DNA of 64,000 bases, from the NCBI RefSeq assembly GCF_018919395.1, contig NZ_JAHLME010000001.1, forward strand, positions 806,001 through 870,000, written 5' to 3'. The position numbers were made by a program, and so were the translations under genes. Source of the stretch: Geomonas azotofigens (GTDB lineage: Bacteria; Desulfobacterota; Desulfuromonadia; Geobacterales; Geobacteraceae). Shown piece by piece: positions 53,256-62,616 of this stretch; the first letter of the stretch is position 1, and each line of letters opens with the position of its first letter. A model generated the notes under the pieces. That model was not told the origin of the DNA, searched no databases, and saw only the letters and a list, made by a program, of their open reading frames with translations.

Positions 53256-53389
53256 AAAACCATTAGCCACGGAGAACATCTGAGAACTTCGCAGAAAACA
53301 AAAACGGGAGAACAGCTTTTGGGTTAGACCAATTTCTCGTTTTTCGCTTTCTCAGATTTCCTCAGATTTTCTCCGTGGCCAATGGTTTT
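53256..53389. repeat. MITE-like element, copy 2
   Basis: A 134-bp unit with ~28-bp terminal inverted repeats (AAAACCATTAGCCACGGAGA at the left; its inverse ending GGCCAATGGTTTT at the right). It starts 5 nt after the aminotransferase stop and ends 17 nt before the stop of the convergent hydrolase, so it may also act as a terminator hairpin. Confidence 0.8.
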
Positions 53390-53406
53390 GTTTTTGCCGT
53401 CAGGTT

Positions 53407-54246
53407 TTACAGCGCTTCCTGGAGGAAATCGATCAACCCGTCATTGACCTCCTCGGCGTGGGTCCAGTTGAGGCCGTGGGGGGCGCCGGCGACGACGATG
53501 AGGCGGCTGCCTTCGACGGCTTCGTGGGTTCGGCTCCCGGTGGCGGCGAAGGGGAGGATGCGGTCGTCGTCCCCGTGGATGACGAGGGTCGGGATCTTGA
53601 TGCTCAAGAGGTCGTCGCGGAAATCGGTAAGCCACGAGTAAACGCAGGACAGCGTCGCGATGGGCGAGGCCTGCGCCGCGATGTTCCAGCTAAGCCTAAG
53701 CACCTCTTCGCTCACCTTCTTCCCCCCGAAAGCGTGCTGGTTGTAGAAGTTGCCGAGAAAGCTGGTCAAAAAGGAGAGCCGGTCGCTCCTTATCCCCTGT
53801 CGGATCCCTTGGAAGATGTCGCCATCAAGTCCCGCCTCGTTATCCGGCCTCTTCAGGAGAAACGGCGTCACCGCCGCCATGAACACCGCCTTCTGGATCC
53901 GCTCGCAACCGTAGCGCCCGAGGTAGCGCGCCACCTCCCCGCCTCCCATCGAGAATCCAACCAAAACCGCGTCGCGCAGGTCGAGGGTGTTCAAAAGCGT
54001 GTTGAGATCGGCCGCCAGCGTGTCGTAGTCGTAGCCGGTGGAGGGCCGGCCCGACTGGCCGAAGCCGCGCCGGTCGTAGGTCACCACCCGGTACCCCGCC
54101 TCCAGCAGGGGGGGCACCTGCCGCTCCCACGACCTGCCGCTGAGCGGCCAGCCGTGGATCAGCACCACCGGCTGTCCTTCCCCGAGATCCTCGTAGTACA
54201 GGTCGATGTTGCAGGAGTTCTCTTTCCCCACAGTGATGTAGCTCAT
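53407..54246 (-). CDS. Alpha/beta hydrolase (non-haem haloperoxidase / esterase type)
   Basis: A 279-residue enzyme of the AB_hydrolase_1 family. Oxyanion-hole region LIHGWPLSGRSW near residue 30, TYDRRGFGQSGRP near 57, nucleophile Ser99 in GFSMGG, acid in HGDDDRILP near 225, and catalytic His in APHGLNWTH near 258. The DRRGFGQS and GFSMGGGEVARYL motifs are typical of cofactor-free chloroperoxidase-like esterases. Natural substrate unknown. AAAGGAG lies 5 nt before the ATG. It converges with the aminotransferase gene. Confidence 0.9.
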   Translation of the reverse strand: MSYITVGKENSCNIDLYYEDLGEGQPVVLIHGWPLSGRSWERQVPPLLEAGYRVVTYDRRGFGQSGRPSTGYDYDTLAADLNTLLNTLDLRDAVLVGFSMGGGEVARYLGRYGCERIQKAVFMAAVTPFLLKRPDNEAGLDGDIFQGIRQGIRSDRLSFLTSFLGNFYNQHAFGGKKVSEEVLRLSWNIAAQASPIATLSCVYSWLTDFRDDLLSIKIPTLVIHGDDDRILPFAATGSRTHEAVEGSRLIVVAGAPHGLNWTHAEEVNDGLIDFLQEAL

Positions 54247-54566
54247 CGCATCTCCTTTGCTGGAGCACCCAGGGTGGGTGCTGGACAGCGGTTCTCCGGC
54301 GGCCGAATCCTGCGCAAGGTGTTCAGATACAACATTTTAGGGACAAGTCAACCTGCCAATTGGCGATGGCTGCGTGAGCGGTTGTGCCGCCCTTGCCTGG
54401 CCGCGACCGCCGGTCGGCGAGTGGCCGGCCCGCGTTCGGTCGGGGCGCGACCGCGTTGGTTGTGGGCTGTGCTGGGTGGGGAGCGAAAGGGGGAGGGGCT
54501 GGGGCTGCGACTGGCGAGATCCCGGCTCCGCCCGGGCAGGTGAACAGGGCGGAGCCGGGGAGGCGG
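54247..54566. other. Non-coding region between two minus-strand genes
   Basis: It holds a strong GC hairpin, CCCGGCTCCGCCC (54521-54533) with GGGCGGAGCCGGG (54547-54559), just after the lipoprotein stop. The hairpin has no T-run and probably protects or ends that transcript. A smaller AGCACCC/GGGTGCT hairpin lies near 54265. No gene and no clear hydrolase promoter is seen. Confidence 0.45.
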
Positions 54567-55172
54567 TTAGCTCTTGGAAGCGTCCAGGAGCGCGGCGATG
54601 AAGGCGGGATCGGCGAAGAGCTTCTGCATCCCTTGGGCGAGGGCCTGCTCCAGGGCGAGGCGCGCATTGTCTCCGCCGGCGATCATGGCGTTACGCTCGG
54701 CTCCCTCGGTCATGTACTGACGGGAGAAGAGCAGGTTCCCTTTCTTTCCTTTCACCGTGACGCCGAGGCTGCATTCCGCGAGGGCGTCCACGGAGACGAA
54801 GCCCATCTTGAAGTCGCTGTAGAACTTGTTCAGTTCGGCATCGACGGTGACCAGGGCCTCAGGCCCGATGGCGAATCCGCGCGCCTTCAGCTCCTGCTCC
54901 AGCGCCTTCTTGAACGTGACGCTTACATCCTCGGCAGTTATGATGCGCGCCATTTCCATTCCGAAGCCGTTCTTCTTGCAGCTGACCTTGTCCTGGATGA
55001 GCCGGTTGTCCTTCACCTTCACGTCCACCACCACCGACTGGGCGCCCTGCAACGCGGTCACCCCCGACTGCGGCTGGTAGTTCAACGCGATGGTGTCCGT
55101 GGTAATGGCGCACCCGGAAACAGACAGGACGGCGATAGCCGCCAACCCCAGTGCTACTAACCTCTTTTTCAT
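54567..55172 (-). CDS. YajG-like lipoprotein
   Basis: A 201-residue predicted lipoprotein. MKKRLVALGLAAIAVLSVSG ends in a lipobox with Cys21. The mature part resembles the YajG family (TDTIALNYQPQSG, VVVDVKVKDNRLIQDKVSCKKNGFGMEMA, FKKALEQELKARGF, VTVDAELNKFYSDF), whose function is unknown. GGAGGG lies 3-4 nt before the ATG at 55172; the in-frame extension to 55226 is not supported. No operon partner is evident. Confidence 0.8.
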   Translation of the reverse strand: MKKRLVALGLAAIAVLSVSGCAITTDTIALNYQPQSGVTALQGAQSVVVDVKVKDNRLIQDKVSCKKNGFGMEMARIITAEDVSVTFKKALEQELKARGFAIGPEALVTVDAELNKFYSDFKMGFVSVDALAECSLGVTVKGKKGNLLFSRQYMTEGAERNAMIAGGDNARLALEQALAQGMQKLFADPAFIAALLDASKS

Positions 55173-55691
55173 GTTCCCTCCTCCGTATCGAATGTTGCTG
55201 CTCGCCGTATGTGGCCGCCGGCTCAAAACCCGCCAAGGGATAATGATTCCCGGCGCTTATGGCGGGCATATTAACCTTCCATCTCATCAAAGTGAAGAAG
55301 AAACTCACACAGTCCGAAAATCCTGAGCAGCGCCGGCACTCCGCCGCGACAACATCCCGATGGCCAGCGTTCTCACGCGAACATCCACTGGCGCGAAGGG
55401 GTGCGAAAAAACATTCACCTGTCTCTGAATGTGAATGGTACCCGCGGATCTATGACTGGAGCGGCGCCGCATCCACGCAAGCTTCGGCGGCACCTTCAAT
55501 TCGCGACACCACTCACTATTGGGTATGGCATCGCGTTGGGCTGTAAGTGTTTGATTGTCTGATGGAAAAAATTTTCTGACTTCTGGCATGGTCTCTGTAA
55601 ATAGATGTGCATTGGTTCAGTCAACACTGGCTGGAGCTGTGATCAAAAAACGGCGACACGACAACTACAGGGCGTAAGGGAGGAAAAGATT
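55173..55691. other. Divergent intergenic region before the multicopper oxidase locus
   Basis: 519 nt without a credible gene. It must hold the promoters of both divergent genes. The best plus-strand candidate is the sigma-54-like site at 55584-55599, listed separately. Confidence 0.4.
55584..55599 (+). promoter_or_regulatory. Weak sigma-54 (RpoN)-like promoter
   Basis: TGGCATG-GTCT-CTGTA resembles TGGCACG-N4-TTGCA with the right GG-N10 spacing, but the -12 GC is GT. It lies about 95 nt upstream of the small basic protein gene. Confidence 0.25.
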
Positions 55692-55910
55692 ATGAGGCGA
55701 TTAATTACGATGACAGCAGGGATGATGCTGACCCTGGCCTTGGCGGTAGCCGCGAATGCTGCTCCGGCCGGGAAGGGAACGGCTCCAAAGACAGGGAAGG
55801 GCATCCAGAATGCGAAAAAGGTGGCACAAGCCAAGATGGAACGGAGCAAGAAAATGCAGGACGTGGAGAAAAGAGGACACGCCAAGAGACAGCAGGCGAT
55901 GAAGAAGTAA
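55692..55910 (+). CDS. Small secreted basic protein upstream of the multicopper oxidase
   Basis: A 72-residue product: signal peptide MRRLITMTAGMMLTLALAVA cleaved after ANA, leaving about 49 residues that are very rich in Lys, Ala, Gln and Met (KKVAQAKMERSKKMQDVEKR). The mature part is probably a single amphipathic helix. GGGAGG precedes the ATG at 55692. It lies 42 nt before the multicopper oxidase gene on the same strand, so co-transcription is likely. No family recognised; it could be a periplasmic or surface helper of the oxidase, by position only. Confidence 0.65.
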   Translation: MRRLITMTAGMMLTLALAVAANAAPAGKGTAPKTGKGIQNAKKVAQAKMERSKKMQDVEKRGHAKRQQAMKK

Positions 55911-55952
55911 ACCAGCAAAGCAGCGACCTTGATATGTAAAAAGGAGGAAGTT

Positions 55953-58900
55953 ATGGACAGGCTGAGAACAACATTGGTGGCGTGCCTGGCAACGCTGGTG
56001 ATCACGCTGTGGGGACTGGCTCCCCCACCGGCACAGGCCATCGACGAAACGAAAGTACCTCACTATTTCGGACCGGCTCCCAACTGGGCGCTGAGCCCGC
56101 TGCCGACGGTCGACCCGGTTACCGGTGCGGTCTCCGGCGGTATAAAGAAGTTCGTCAACCGCTTGCCCGGCCTGGGTGAGGGGAATGCCAACGACCTTGG
56201 GCAATACCTCCCGGTCGCCGTGGCCGACACCACCACCTATCCCGGCTCGGACTACTACGAAATCGGCGTGGTGCAGTACCGCCAGAAGATGCACTCCGAC
56301 CTGCCGCCGACCCTGTTGCGCGGCTACGTGCAGCTTTCCACGGCGGTGGTCCCCGGCAGCCAGGTCGCCCTTACCAACGCCCTCGTTGACGGCACCACGG
56401 TGCCCGTCGCCGGCTACACCGGCGTGACCCCCCCCAACTACCTCGGACCTGTCATCGTGGCCCAGAAGGACCGTCCGGTCAGGATCCTGTTCCGCAACCT
56501 GCTCCCCAACGGCGCAGGCGGCGACCTGTTCCTCCCCGTCGATGCGACCATGATGGGCTCCGGCATGGGGCCGATGACGATGACCTCCCCGACCGACGCC
56601 GGTACGGTCACCGACAGCGTGCGCAACCCGCTGTGCACCGCCAACCCCAAATCCGACATGTGCTTCAAGGACAACAGGGCGACCCTGCACCTCCACGGCG
56701 GCGTGACCCCCTGGATCAGCGACGGTACCCCGCACCAGTGGACCACCCCGAAAGACGAGATGACCCCCTGGCCTGCAGGCGTCAGCGTGAAGAACGTTCC
56801 CGACATGCCCGATCCGGGCCCCGGCGCCATTACCTTCTTCTACACCAACCAGCAGAGCGCACGCCTCATGTTCTATCACGACCATGCCTGGGGCATCACC
56901 CGCTTGAACGTGTACGCCGGTGAGGCTGCCGGTTACGTGATCCAGGACCAGACCGAGCAGGCGCTGATCACCAAGGGGCTCATCCCCGACGGCAACAGCA
57001 CCATTCCGCTCATCATTCAGGACCGCACTTTCGTGCCGCAGGGCGACAAGGTTGCCCGCACCGGCCAGCTCTACGACCAGGATCCGACCTGGGATGCCGA
57101 TCGCTGGGGCGGCTTCGGCAACCTCTGGTACCACCACGTTTACATGCCGGCGCAAAACCCGAGCGATCCGAGCGGCATGAGCGCCTTCGGCCGCTGGATG
57201 TACGGCCCCTGGTTCTGGCCCCCGGCAAAGCCGATGTACCCGCCGATCAAGAACCCGCGTTACAACATGGACCCGGCGACCGCCTTCACCACGCCGCTTG
57301 CCGTGCCGTGCAACCTGAGCGACCCGGCGACCTGGCAGTACCAGACCGACCCGTTCTGCGAGCCTGAGCTGATCCCGGGCACCCCGAACATCTCGGTGGG
57401 GATGGAGCAGTTCAACGACACCCCGGTGGTGAACGGCACGGTTTACCCGTACACCACGGTCGATCCGAAGGCGTACCGCCTGCGCATCCTGAACGCGGCC
57501 AACGACCGTTTCTTCAACCTGCACATGTACGTCGCCGACCCCAACACCGCAAGTACCTCCCTCAATGCCGATGGCAACCCCATTGGCGGCACCGAGGTTG
57601 CTTTCAAGGCGGCCGAACTCGCGGCGGCTCAGCTTGACCCGAACGCGTTCCCGACCCCGGACACCAACATCTCCCTGAAGGGGCCGGACTGGATCCAGAT
57701 CGGCAGCGAGGGGGGCTTCCTCCCGGCACCGGCGGTAATCCCGCCGCAGCCCATCACCTGGATCGTCGATCCTACCCGGTTCGACGTGGGTAACGTGGAC
57801 CAGCACTCACTGGCGCTGGCACCGGCAGAGAGGGCCGACGTGATCGTCGACTTCTCCAAGTACGCCGGCCAGACGCTGATCCTCTACAACGACGCCCCGG
57901 CCGCCTACCCGGCACGCGTGGCGAGCTACGACTACTACACCGGCGCCCCCGACCTCTCTCCGGTCGGCGCCCCGGGCGTACTCCCCGGCTACGGCCCGAA
58001 CACCAGGACCGTGATGCAGATCCGGGTCAACCCGCTGCCCGACCCGACCGTTACTCCGACACCGTTCGACCTCGCTTCGCTGCAGGCAGCGTTCGCGCAC
58101 CAGGCCGACGGCTCCGGCGTCTTCGAATCCGGCCAGCATCCGATCATCGTAGGCCAGGCCGCCTACAACTCGGCCTACGGCACCAACTTCTCGGCCGCCA
58201 GCTGGTGCAACGCCCCTGGCAGCACCAACCAGTCTTGCGACGGCTTCGCCCGCATCTCTGACCAGGGCGGCGACCTGTTCGGCTTCAACACGCTGCTCGG
58301 CCCGGCCACCAAGCTCCAGATCCCGCTGCAGCCGAAAGCACTGCACGACGAGATGAACGCGGTTGCCTTCGACGAATTCGGCAGGATGACCGCCAACATG
58401 GGTCTCGAGGCGGTTCCGGCCGCTCCGGGCGCACAGAACGTGATCCTCTACCCGTACGTCAACCCGGCCACCGAGCTGATCGACGGTACCAACCTGCCCA
58501 AGGGCGACGTGAACGTCACCGCGATCACGGACGCCAAGGACGGCACCCAGATCTGGAAGATCACCCATAACGGCGTGGACACCCATCCGATCCACTTCCA
58601 CCTCTACGACGTGCAGGTGCTGAACCGCGTGACCTGGGACAACATCATCATCCCGCCGGACGCCAACGAGCTCGGCTGGAAAGACACCGTGCGCATCAGC
58701 CCGCTGGAAGACACCATCGTCGCCCTGAGGCCGATCGTCCCGTCGCTGCCGTTCGAGATCCCGAACAGCGTGAGGATGCTCAACCCGATGATGCCGGCCG
58801 GCTCCACCGCGATGTTCGAGCCCACCGACGTCTCCGGCAACCCGACCAACCCGATCATCAACCAGCTGGTCAACTTCGGGTGGGAATACGTATGGCATTG

Positions 58901-59888
58901 CCACATCCTGAGCCACGAAGAGATGGACATGATGCGTCCGGTATCGCTGGCTCTGCCGCCGAAGCAGGCTGACGGCCTCGCCTTCACCATCTCCGGCAAC
59001 GGCACCAAGGCGCGACTCACCCTGAACTGGAACGACAACTCGATCAGCGAGACCTCGTTCGTGGTTAGGAAAACCACCGACGGCACCACCTGGACCACCG
59101 TGGGGACCATCCCCTCACCGCTGGACCAGGTCAACACCACCGGACCGAAGACCATGCAGGACCCGGCCGTCTACAACCCGAACGTGGTGACGGAGTACCA
59201 GGTGCTGGCACTGAACACCGTGGGCTACGGCGGGCAGATGCCGAGCCTGACCGTGCAGTCGGCCTCGGCACCGCTCTTCACCGGCGGCGTACCGGTTGAC
59301 CCGACCAACATGAACGCGGTTCTGGCAGCCGGGCCGAAGGTGACCATCACCTTCACCGACAACGCGACCACCGAGACCGGCTTCGTCCTCGAGCGCTCCG
59401 TGAACGGCGGTGCCTTCACCCTGCTGGCCAAACTTCCGGCCCGCAGCAACACCGGCAGCGTGAGCTACACCGACAACCTGACCCTCTCGGCCACCGACGC
59501 CACCTACACGTACCGCGTCGCCGCCGTGAACGTCGCCGGCCTCTCCGGCTACGCGGTGTCCCCGACCATCCTGCTCCCGGCACAGCCGGCCGCCCCGGGG
59601 AACTTCACCGCTGCCAACGGCCAGAACAACGGCAACAACAGGAGCGTGGTCCTCAATTGGCAGGATCTCTCCAGCAACGAAACCGGCTTCACCATCCAGA
59701 GAGCCACCGACTCGGCCTTCACCAAGAACCTGAACAGCGTCACCGTCAATGCCGGGGTGACCACCCTGACCCAGACCGGGCTCTCCCGCAACACCAAGTA
59801 CTGGTACCGGATCAGGTCCAACAACGGCACCATCGTTTCCTCCGGATGGGTGAACGCTATTCCGTTCCCCATCACCACCAACCCGTAG
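55953..59888 (+). CDS. Very large secreted multicopper oxidase with fibronectin type III-like C-terminus (OmpB/OmpC type)
   Basis: A 1,311-residue exported protein. The signal peptide ends PPPAQA. All four copper-ligand groups are present in order: LHLHGG near residue 246, FYHDHAWG near 307, HPIHFHLYD near 877 and WHCHILSHEEMDM near 981-993, where the final M is suited to a type 1 site. A long insertion between the second and third groups makes it far longer than laccases. Residues about 1005-1305 contain three repeats of FnIII-like sequence (LTLNWNDNSISETSFVV, VTITFTDNATTETGFVL, VVLNWQDLSSNETGFTI). Geobacter OmpB and OmpC, needed for insoluble Fe(III)/Mn(IV) oxide reduction, have this size and copper motifs. 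AAAGGAGG lies before the ATG at 55953. Codon use is uniform and very GC3-rich. Confidence 0.92.
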   Translation: MDRLRTTLVACLATLVITLWGLAPPPAQAIDETKVPHYFGPAPNWALSPLPTVDPVTGAVSGGIKKFVNRLPGLGEGNANDLGQYLPVAVADTTTYPGSDYYEIGVVQYRQKMHSDLPPTLLRGYVQLSTAVVPGSQVALTNALVDGTTVPVAGYTGVTPPNYLGPVIVAQKDRPVRILFRNLLPNGAGGDLFLPVDATMMGSGMGPMTMTSPTDAGTVTDSVRNPLCTANPKSDMCFKDNRATLHLHGGVTPWISDGTPHQWTTPKDEMTPWPAGVSVKNVPDMPDPGPGAITFFYTNQQSARLMFYHDHAWGITRLNVYAGEAAGYVIQDQTEQALITKGLIPDGNSTIPLIIQDRTFVPQGDKVARTGQLYDQDPTWDADRWGGFGNLWYHHVYMPAQNPSDPSGMSAFGRWMYGPWFWPPAKPMYPPIKNPRYNMDPATAFTTPLAVPCNLSDPATWQYQTDPFCEPELIPGTPNISVGMEQFNDTPVVNGTVYPYTTVDPKAYRLRILNAANDRFFNLHMYVADPNTASTSLNADGNPIGGTEVAFKAAELAAAQLDPNAFPTPDTNISLKGPDWIQIGSEGGFLPAPAVIPPQPITWIVDPTRFDVGNVDQHSLALAPAERADVIVDFSKYAGQTLILYNDAPAAYPARVASYDYYTGAPDLSPVGAPGVLPGYGPNTRTVMQIRVNPLPDPTVTPTPFDLASLQAAFAHQADGSGVFESGQHPIIVGQAAYNSAYGTNFSAASWCNAPGSTNQSCDGFARISDQGGDLFGFNTLLGPATKLQIPLQPKALHDEMNAVAFDEFGRMTANMGLEAVPAAPGAQNVILYPYVNPATELIDGTNLPKGDVNVTAITDAKDGTQIWKITHNGVDTHPIHFHLYDVQVLNRVTWDNIIIPPDANELGWKDTVRISPLEDTIVALRPIVPSLPFEIPNSVRMLNPMMPAGSTAMFEPTDVSGNPTNPIINQLVNFGWEYVWHCHILSHEEMDMMRPVSLALPPKQADGLAFTISGNGTKARLTLNWNDNSISETSFVVRKTTDGTTWTTVGTIPSPLDQVNTTGPKTMQDPAVYNPNVVTEYQVLALNTVGYGGQMPSLTVQSASAPLFTGGVPVDPTNMNAVLAAGPKVTITFTDNATTETGFVLERSVNGGAFTLLAKLPARSNTGSVSYTDNLTLSATDATYTYRVAAVNVAGLSGYAVSPTILLPAQPAAPGNFTAANGQNNGNNRSVVLNWQDLSSNETGFTIQRATDSAFTKNLNSVTVNAGVTTLTQTGLSRNTKYWYRIRSNNGTIVSSGWVNAIPFPITTNP

Positions 59889-59902
59889 TATCAGTCGTCC
59901 TG

Positions 59903-59944
59903 CCTGGGGAGGAGGTGCTGGTCCTCCTCCCCGGGGATTTTTTT
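59903..59944 (+). terminator. Terminator of the multicopper oxidase gene
   Basis: A 13-bp stem (CCTGGGGAGGAGG with its complement) and 7-nt loop, followed by a seven-T run. Confidence 0.88.
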
Positions 59945-59960
59945 CCCAACCAGCGGCAAT

Positions 59961-59998
59961 GCAAAAGGCCCCCTGGCAGAAGCAAGGGGGCCTTCGCT
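59961..59998. terminator. Terminator of the chemoreceptor gene
   Basis: AAGGCCCCCT pairs with AGGGGGCCTT. On the minus strand the stem is followed by TTTTGC, and the plus side also carries T-rich sequence. Confidence 0.7.
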
Positions 59999-60019
59999 TT
60001 TTTAGATCGCAGATCGATG

Positions 60020-62443
60020 TCAGACCCTGAACCACTCCACCATCCCTTTCAGTTCCCCGGCCAGGCAGGAAAGTCCGGCGGAGGATTCCCGGATCCCGCT
60101 GCAGGCGGAACGGAGTTCCCGGGTGAGCCCCGCGATCTCGTCCACGTTCTGGCCGACCTCGATACTGGTCGCCGATTGCTCCTCGGTCGCGACCGCGATG
60201 CGCCGGACCATCTCGTGCACCTGCTCCACGTAGGTGGCGATCCGGTCTATGGCCTCTTCGGTCCCCTGCACCCGGTTCATGATGGTGTCGACCGAGGTGC
60301 GTTCCTCGCTCATCTTGCGCACCGACCGGTTCACGCTGTCCTGCATGGCTCTCACGGTGTGGTCGATTTCGGCGGTGGCCGCCGCGGTCCGTTCGGCGAG
60401 TTCCCTGACGTTGTCGGCGACCACGGCGAAGCCCCTCCCCTGCTCCCCGGCGCGCGCCGCCTCGATGGCCGCGTTGAGCGCCAGGAGGTTGGTCTGGTCG
60501 GCGATGTCCCGGATCAGCACCCCGATTTCGCAGATCTGCGCCGACTGGCCGCTCAGCTGTTCCACCATACCCGCGGTTTCGGCGAAGGTCTCCGCGAAGC
60601 GCTGCAGCTGCTCGGTGGTCTGCTGCATCGCCTGCTTCCCGGCAACCGCGATCTCCTTCATGGTGTCGGCGGCGCCGGCGGTGGCCGAGGCGTTCTGGGC
60701 CATGTCGACGGTGGTGGCCGTCATCTGGGACATGGAGAGCGCCGACTCCTCCACCCGGTGCGCCTGGCGTGCCGCTCCGTCCTCAAGGACACCCGCCGTG
60801 GCGGCCATCTGCTCGGAACTGCTGGCGAGGGTGCTGGTGGCGTCGCCGATCTTCCCCACCACGTTCCTAAGGCTCGCCAGCATGCGCGACATGGCAATCT
60901 GGACGCGCCCGATTTCGTCCTTGCGGTCCGCGGCGATGCTGACGGCCAGGTTCCCTTCCGCCGCCTGTTCCGCCAGGGCGGTCAGCTGCTGAATGGGACG
61001 GGAGATGCTCCGGAAGATCCACATGCCGACCAGGTTGCCCAAAAGGCCGGTGCACACCGCGATGACGAGGATCAGGGTCATGCTGAAGCGTATGGTCCGG
61101 TTCACGGTCCCGATCGCCTGTTCCTGCCCCTCCTGCGCTGTGGAAACGGTCTTCTTCCCCATCTCCGCCTGCTTCGCCACCACCTCCCGCAGTCGGGCCG
61201 ATCCCCGTTCCGCCTTCTCCTGGAACTGCATCTTCTGGCGCAGCTTGGCCAGGATACCGTCTTGTGCGAACACCGTGGCGCGTATGCCGGCCAGGGAGGC
61301 GGTCACGCCGCTTAGTATGCGCAGTTCGCTTTGGGCCCCCGCCGCCTTCAGTTGCGCGGCAACCGATTTCTCTACCTGCACCAAGCGCGCGTAGCGCTGA
61401 TCGAATTCAGCGGCGACCGCATCGAGTTCCCCGGGGGTGTTGGCGAAGAACAGGCGCCCGGAGAGCCCCTCGAGCGACTTGCCCAGTGAGACCAGTTCGG
61501 TGTTGATGGAGAGGACGTCGACCGCGGCGTTGGCGCGGGACAGGTAGCCGGGGAGTTTGCCCGATAGTTTCCCCACCTGCAGTTGTGCCTTGTCCACCTC
61601 GTCCTCGATCTCGTCGTCCACCTCGCTCAGGGCATCGAGCGCCTCCTTCAGTTGTGCTTCCCCCCGGCGCGGGTCGCCTCCTTCGGCCAGGGTCTTGGTC
61701 AGCGACTCCGCCTTCGCTGTGAAATTGGCGAACTGGCCGCCGATCCGCTTGTTGTGGCGGATGTTGCTGTTTTGCTGGACTTTCTTCAGCGTGCTCGCGT
61801 ACAGGCTGAAGATCTGCTTCTTCTCCGGGGCCCGCTGCATGTCGTAGAGGAGGAACCTCAGCTCCTTGAGGGAGACCTTGAGCGTCTCGATGCTGGCGAT
61901 ATTCTTCGAGGTCTTGTCCGCCTCGTCGTTGGCGCTGGCGTAGGCGGACGAACTGGAGCGCTGCAGCACGCTGACCTTGGTCTCCAAATCCTGGAGCCGG
62001 GTGCTCGTCTCCTGCCCTTTTTGCAGGATCAGGGTGTGGGCCTGCGCCGATTCCCGCTCCGTAGCCAAGCGCCCGGTCATAACGGTGTAGAGTTCCTGGG
62101 CGATGCTGCCGAATTCCGCCGACGCCTCCAGCTTCTCACCGGAGACGGCCTCCAGTTTCTCCTGCGCGCCTTGTACCTCGGCCAGCGCTTTTTCCGCCTC
62201 TTTCTTCGCCACGGCAAATTCCGCCTCGTTACGGGCCGCGGCCACTTTGACCAGGTCTGCCGTCGCCCCCTGCAGCGCCCGCTGGAACTCCATGGTGCGC
62301 AGCTGGAACGGGGTGCTTTTCTCGGTGAGGTAGGAGAGCTTTCCCCTGATGGAGCTCATGCTGAGGAAGCTGGCGACGGAGACAGCGGCGACTGCCAACA
62401 GGATAATGCCGGCGTTGAGGATCAACTTCGATTTGATGGTCAT
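60020..62443 (-). CDS. Methyl-accepting chemotaxis protein
   Basis: An 807-residue inner-membrane chemoreceptor. Membrane helix 1 (about 8-30), a long helical periplasmic domain (about 35-440, many heptad-like Ala/Leu/Glu segments), membrane helix 2 (about 455-478, [20 protein letters not shown]), HAMP, then a signalling domain with the highly conserved hairpin tip [20 protein letters not shown] followed by [20 protein letters not shown]. No C-terminal CheR-tethering pentapeptide is present. The periplasmic domain is unusually long and I recognise no ligand-binding family. AAGGAG lies 7 nt before the ATG at 62443; the frame extends upstream only as an antisense shadow of ppc. Confidence 0.93.
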   Translation of the reverse strand: MTIKSKLILNAGIILLAVAAVSVASFLSMSSIRGKLSYLTEKSTPFQLRTMEFQRALQGATADLVKVAAARNEAEFAVAKKEAEKALAEVQGAQEKLEAVSGEKLEASAEFGSIAQELYTVMTGRLATERESAQAHTLILQKGQETSTRLQDLETKVSVLQRSSSSAYASANDEADKTSKNIASIETLKVSLKELRFLLYDMQRAPEKKQIFSLYASTLKKVQQNSNIRHNKRIGGQFANFTAKAESLTKTLAEGGDPRRGEAQLKEALDALSEVDDEIEDEVDKAQLQVGKLSGKLPGYLSRANAAVDVLSINTELVSLGKSLEGLSGRLFFANTPGELDAVAAEFDQRYARLVQVEKSVAAQLKAAGAQSELRILSGVTASLAGIRATVFAQDGILAKLRQKMQFQEKAERGSARLREVVAKQAEMGKKTVSTAQEGQEQAIGTVNRTIRFSMTLILVIAVCTGLLGNLVGMWIFRSISRPIQQLTALAEQAAEGNLAVSIAADRKDEIGRVQIAMSRMLASLRNVVGKIGDATSTLASSSEQMAATAGVLEDGAARQAHRVEESALSMSQMTATTVDMAQNASATAGAADTMKEIAVAGKQAMQQTTEQLQRFAETFAETAGMVEQLSGQSAQICEIGVLIRDIADQTNLLALNAAIEAARAGEQGRGFAVVADNVRELAERTAAATAEIDHTVRAMQDSVNRSVRKMSEERTSVDTIMNRVQGTEEAIDRIATYVEQVHEMVRRIAVATEEQSATSIEVGQNVDEIAGLTRELRSACSGIRESSAGLSCLAGELKGMVEWFRV

Positions 62444-62616
62444 GCTAAGGCTCCTTGTCCGCGCGGCAAAAAAAGTTAGTGAGAAGCTGGATATTGTCGC
62501 ACAGGCAATACGGCTATTCGGCATAACCCGCTGGTTTCTTGAGGTATGGTCGTCACATGTTTGATGGGTAATAAAGACGGGGCTGGTGCGGATTCTCCCT
62601 AGGGGGGAGGGAAGGG

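Noticed and set aside
55701-57806. 701-codon minus-strand open frame opposite the multicopper oxidase
   Set aside because: Antisense shadow; the plus strand carries signal peptide, copper motifs and ribosome-binding site.
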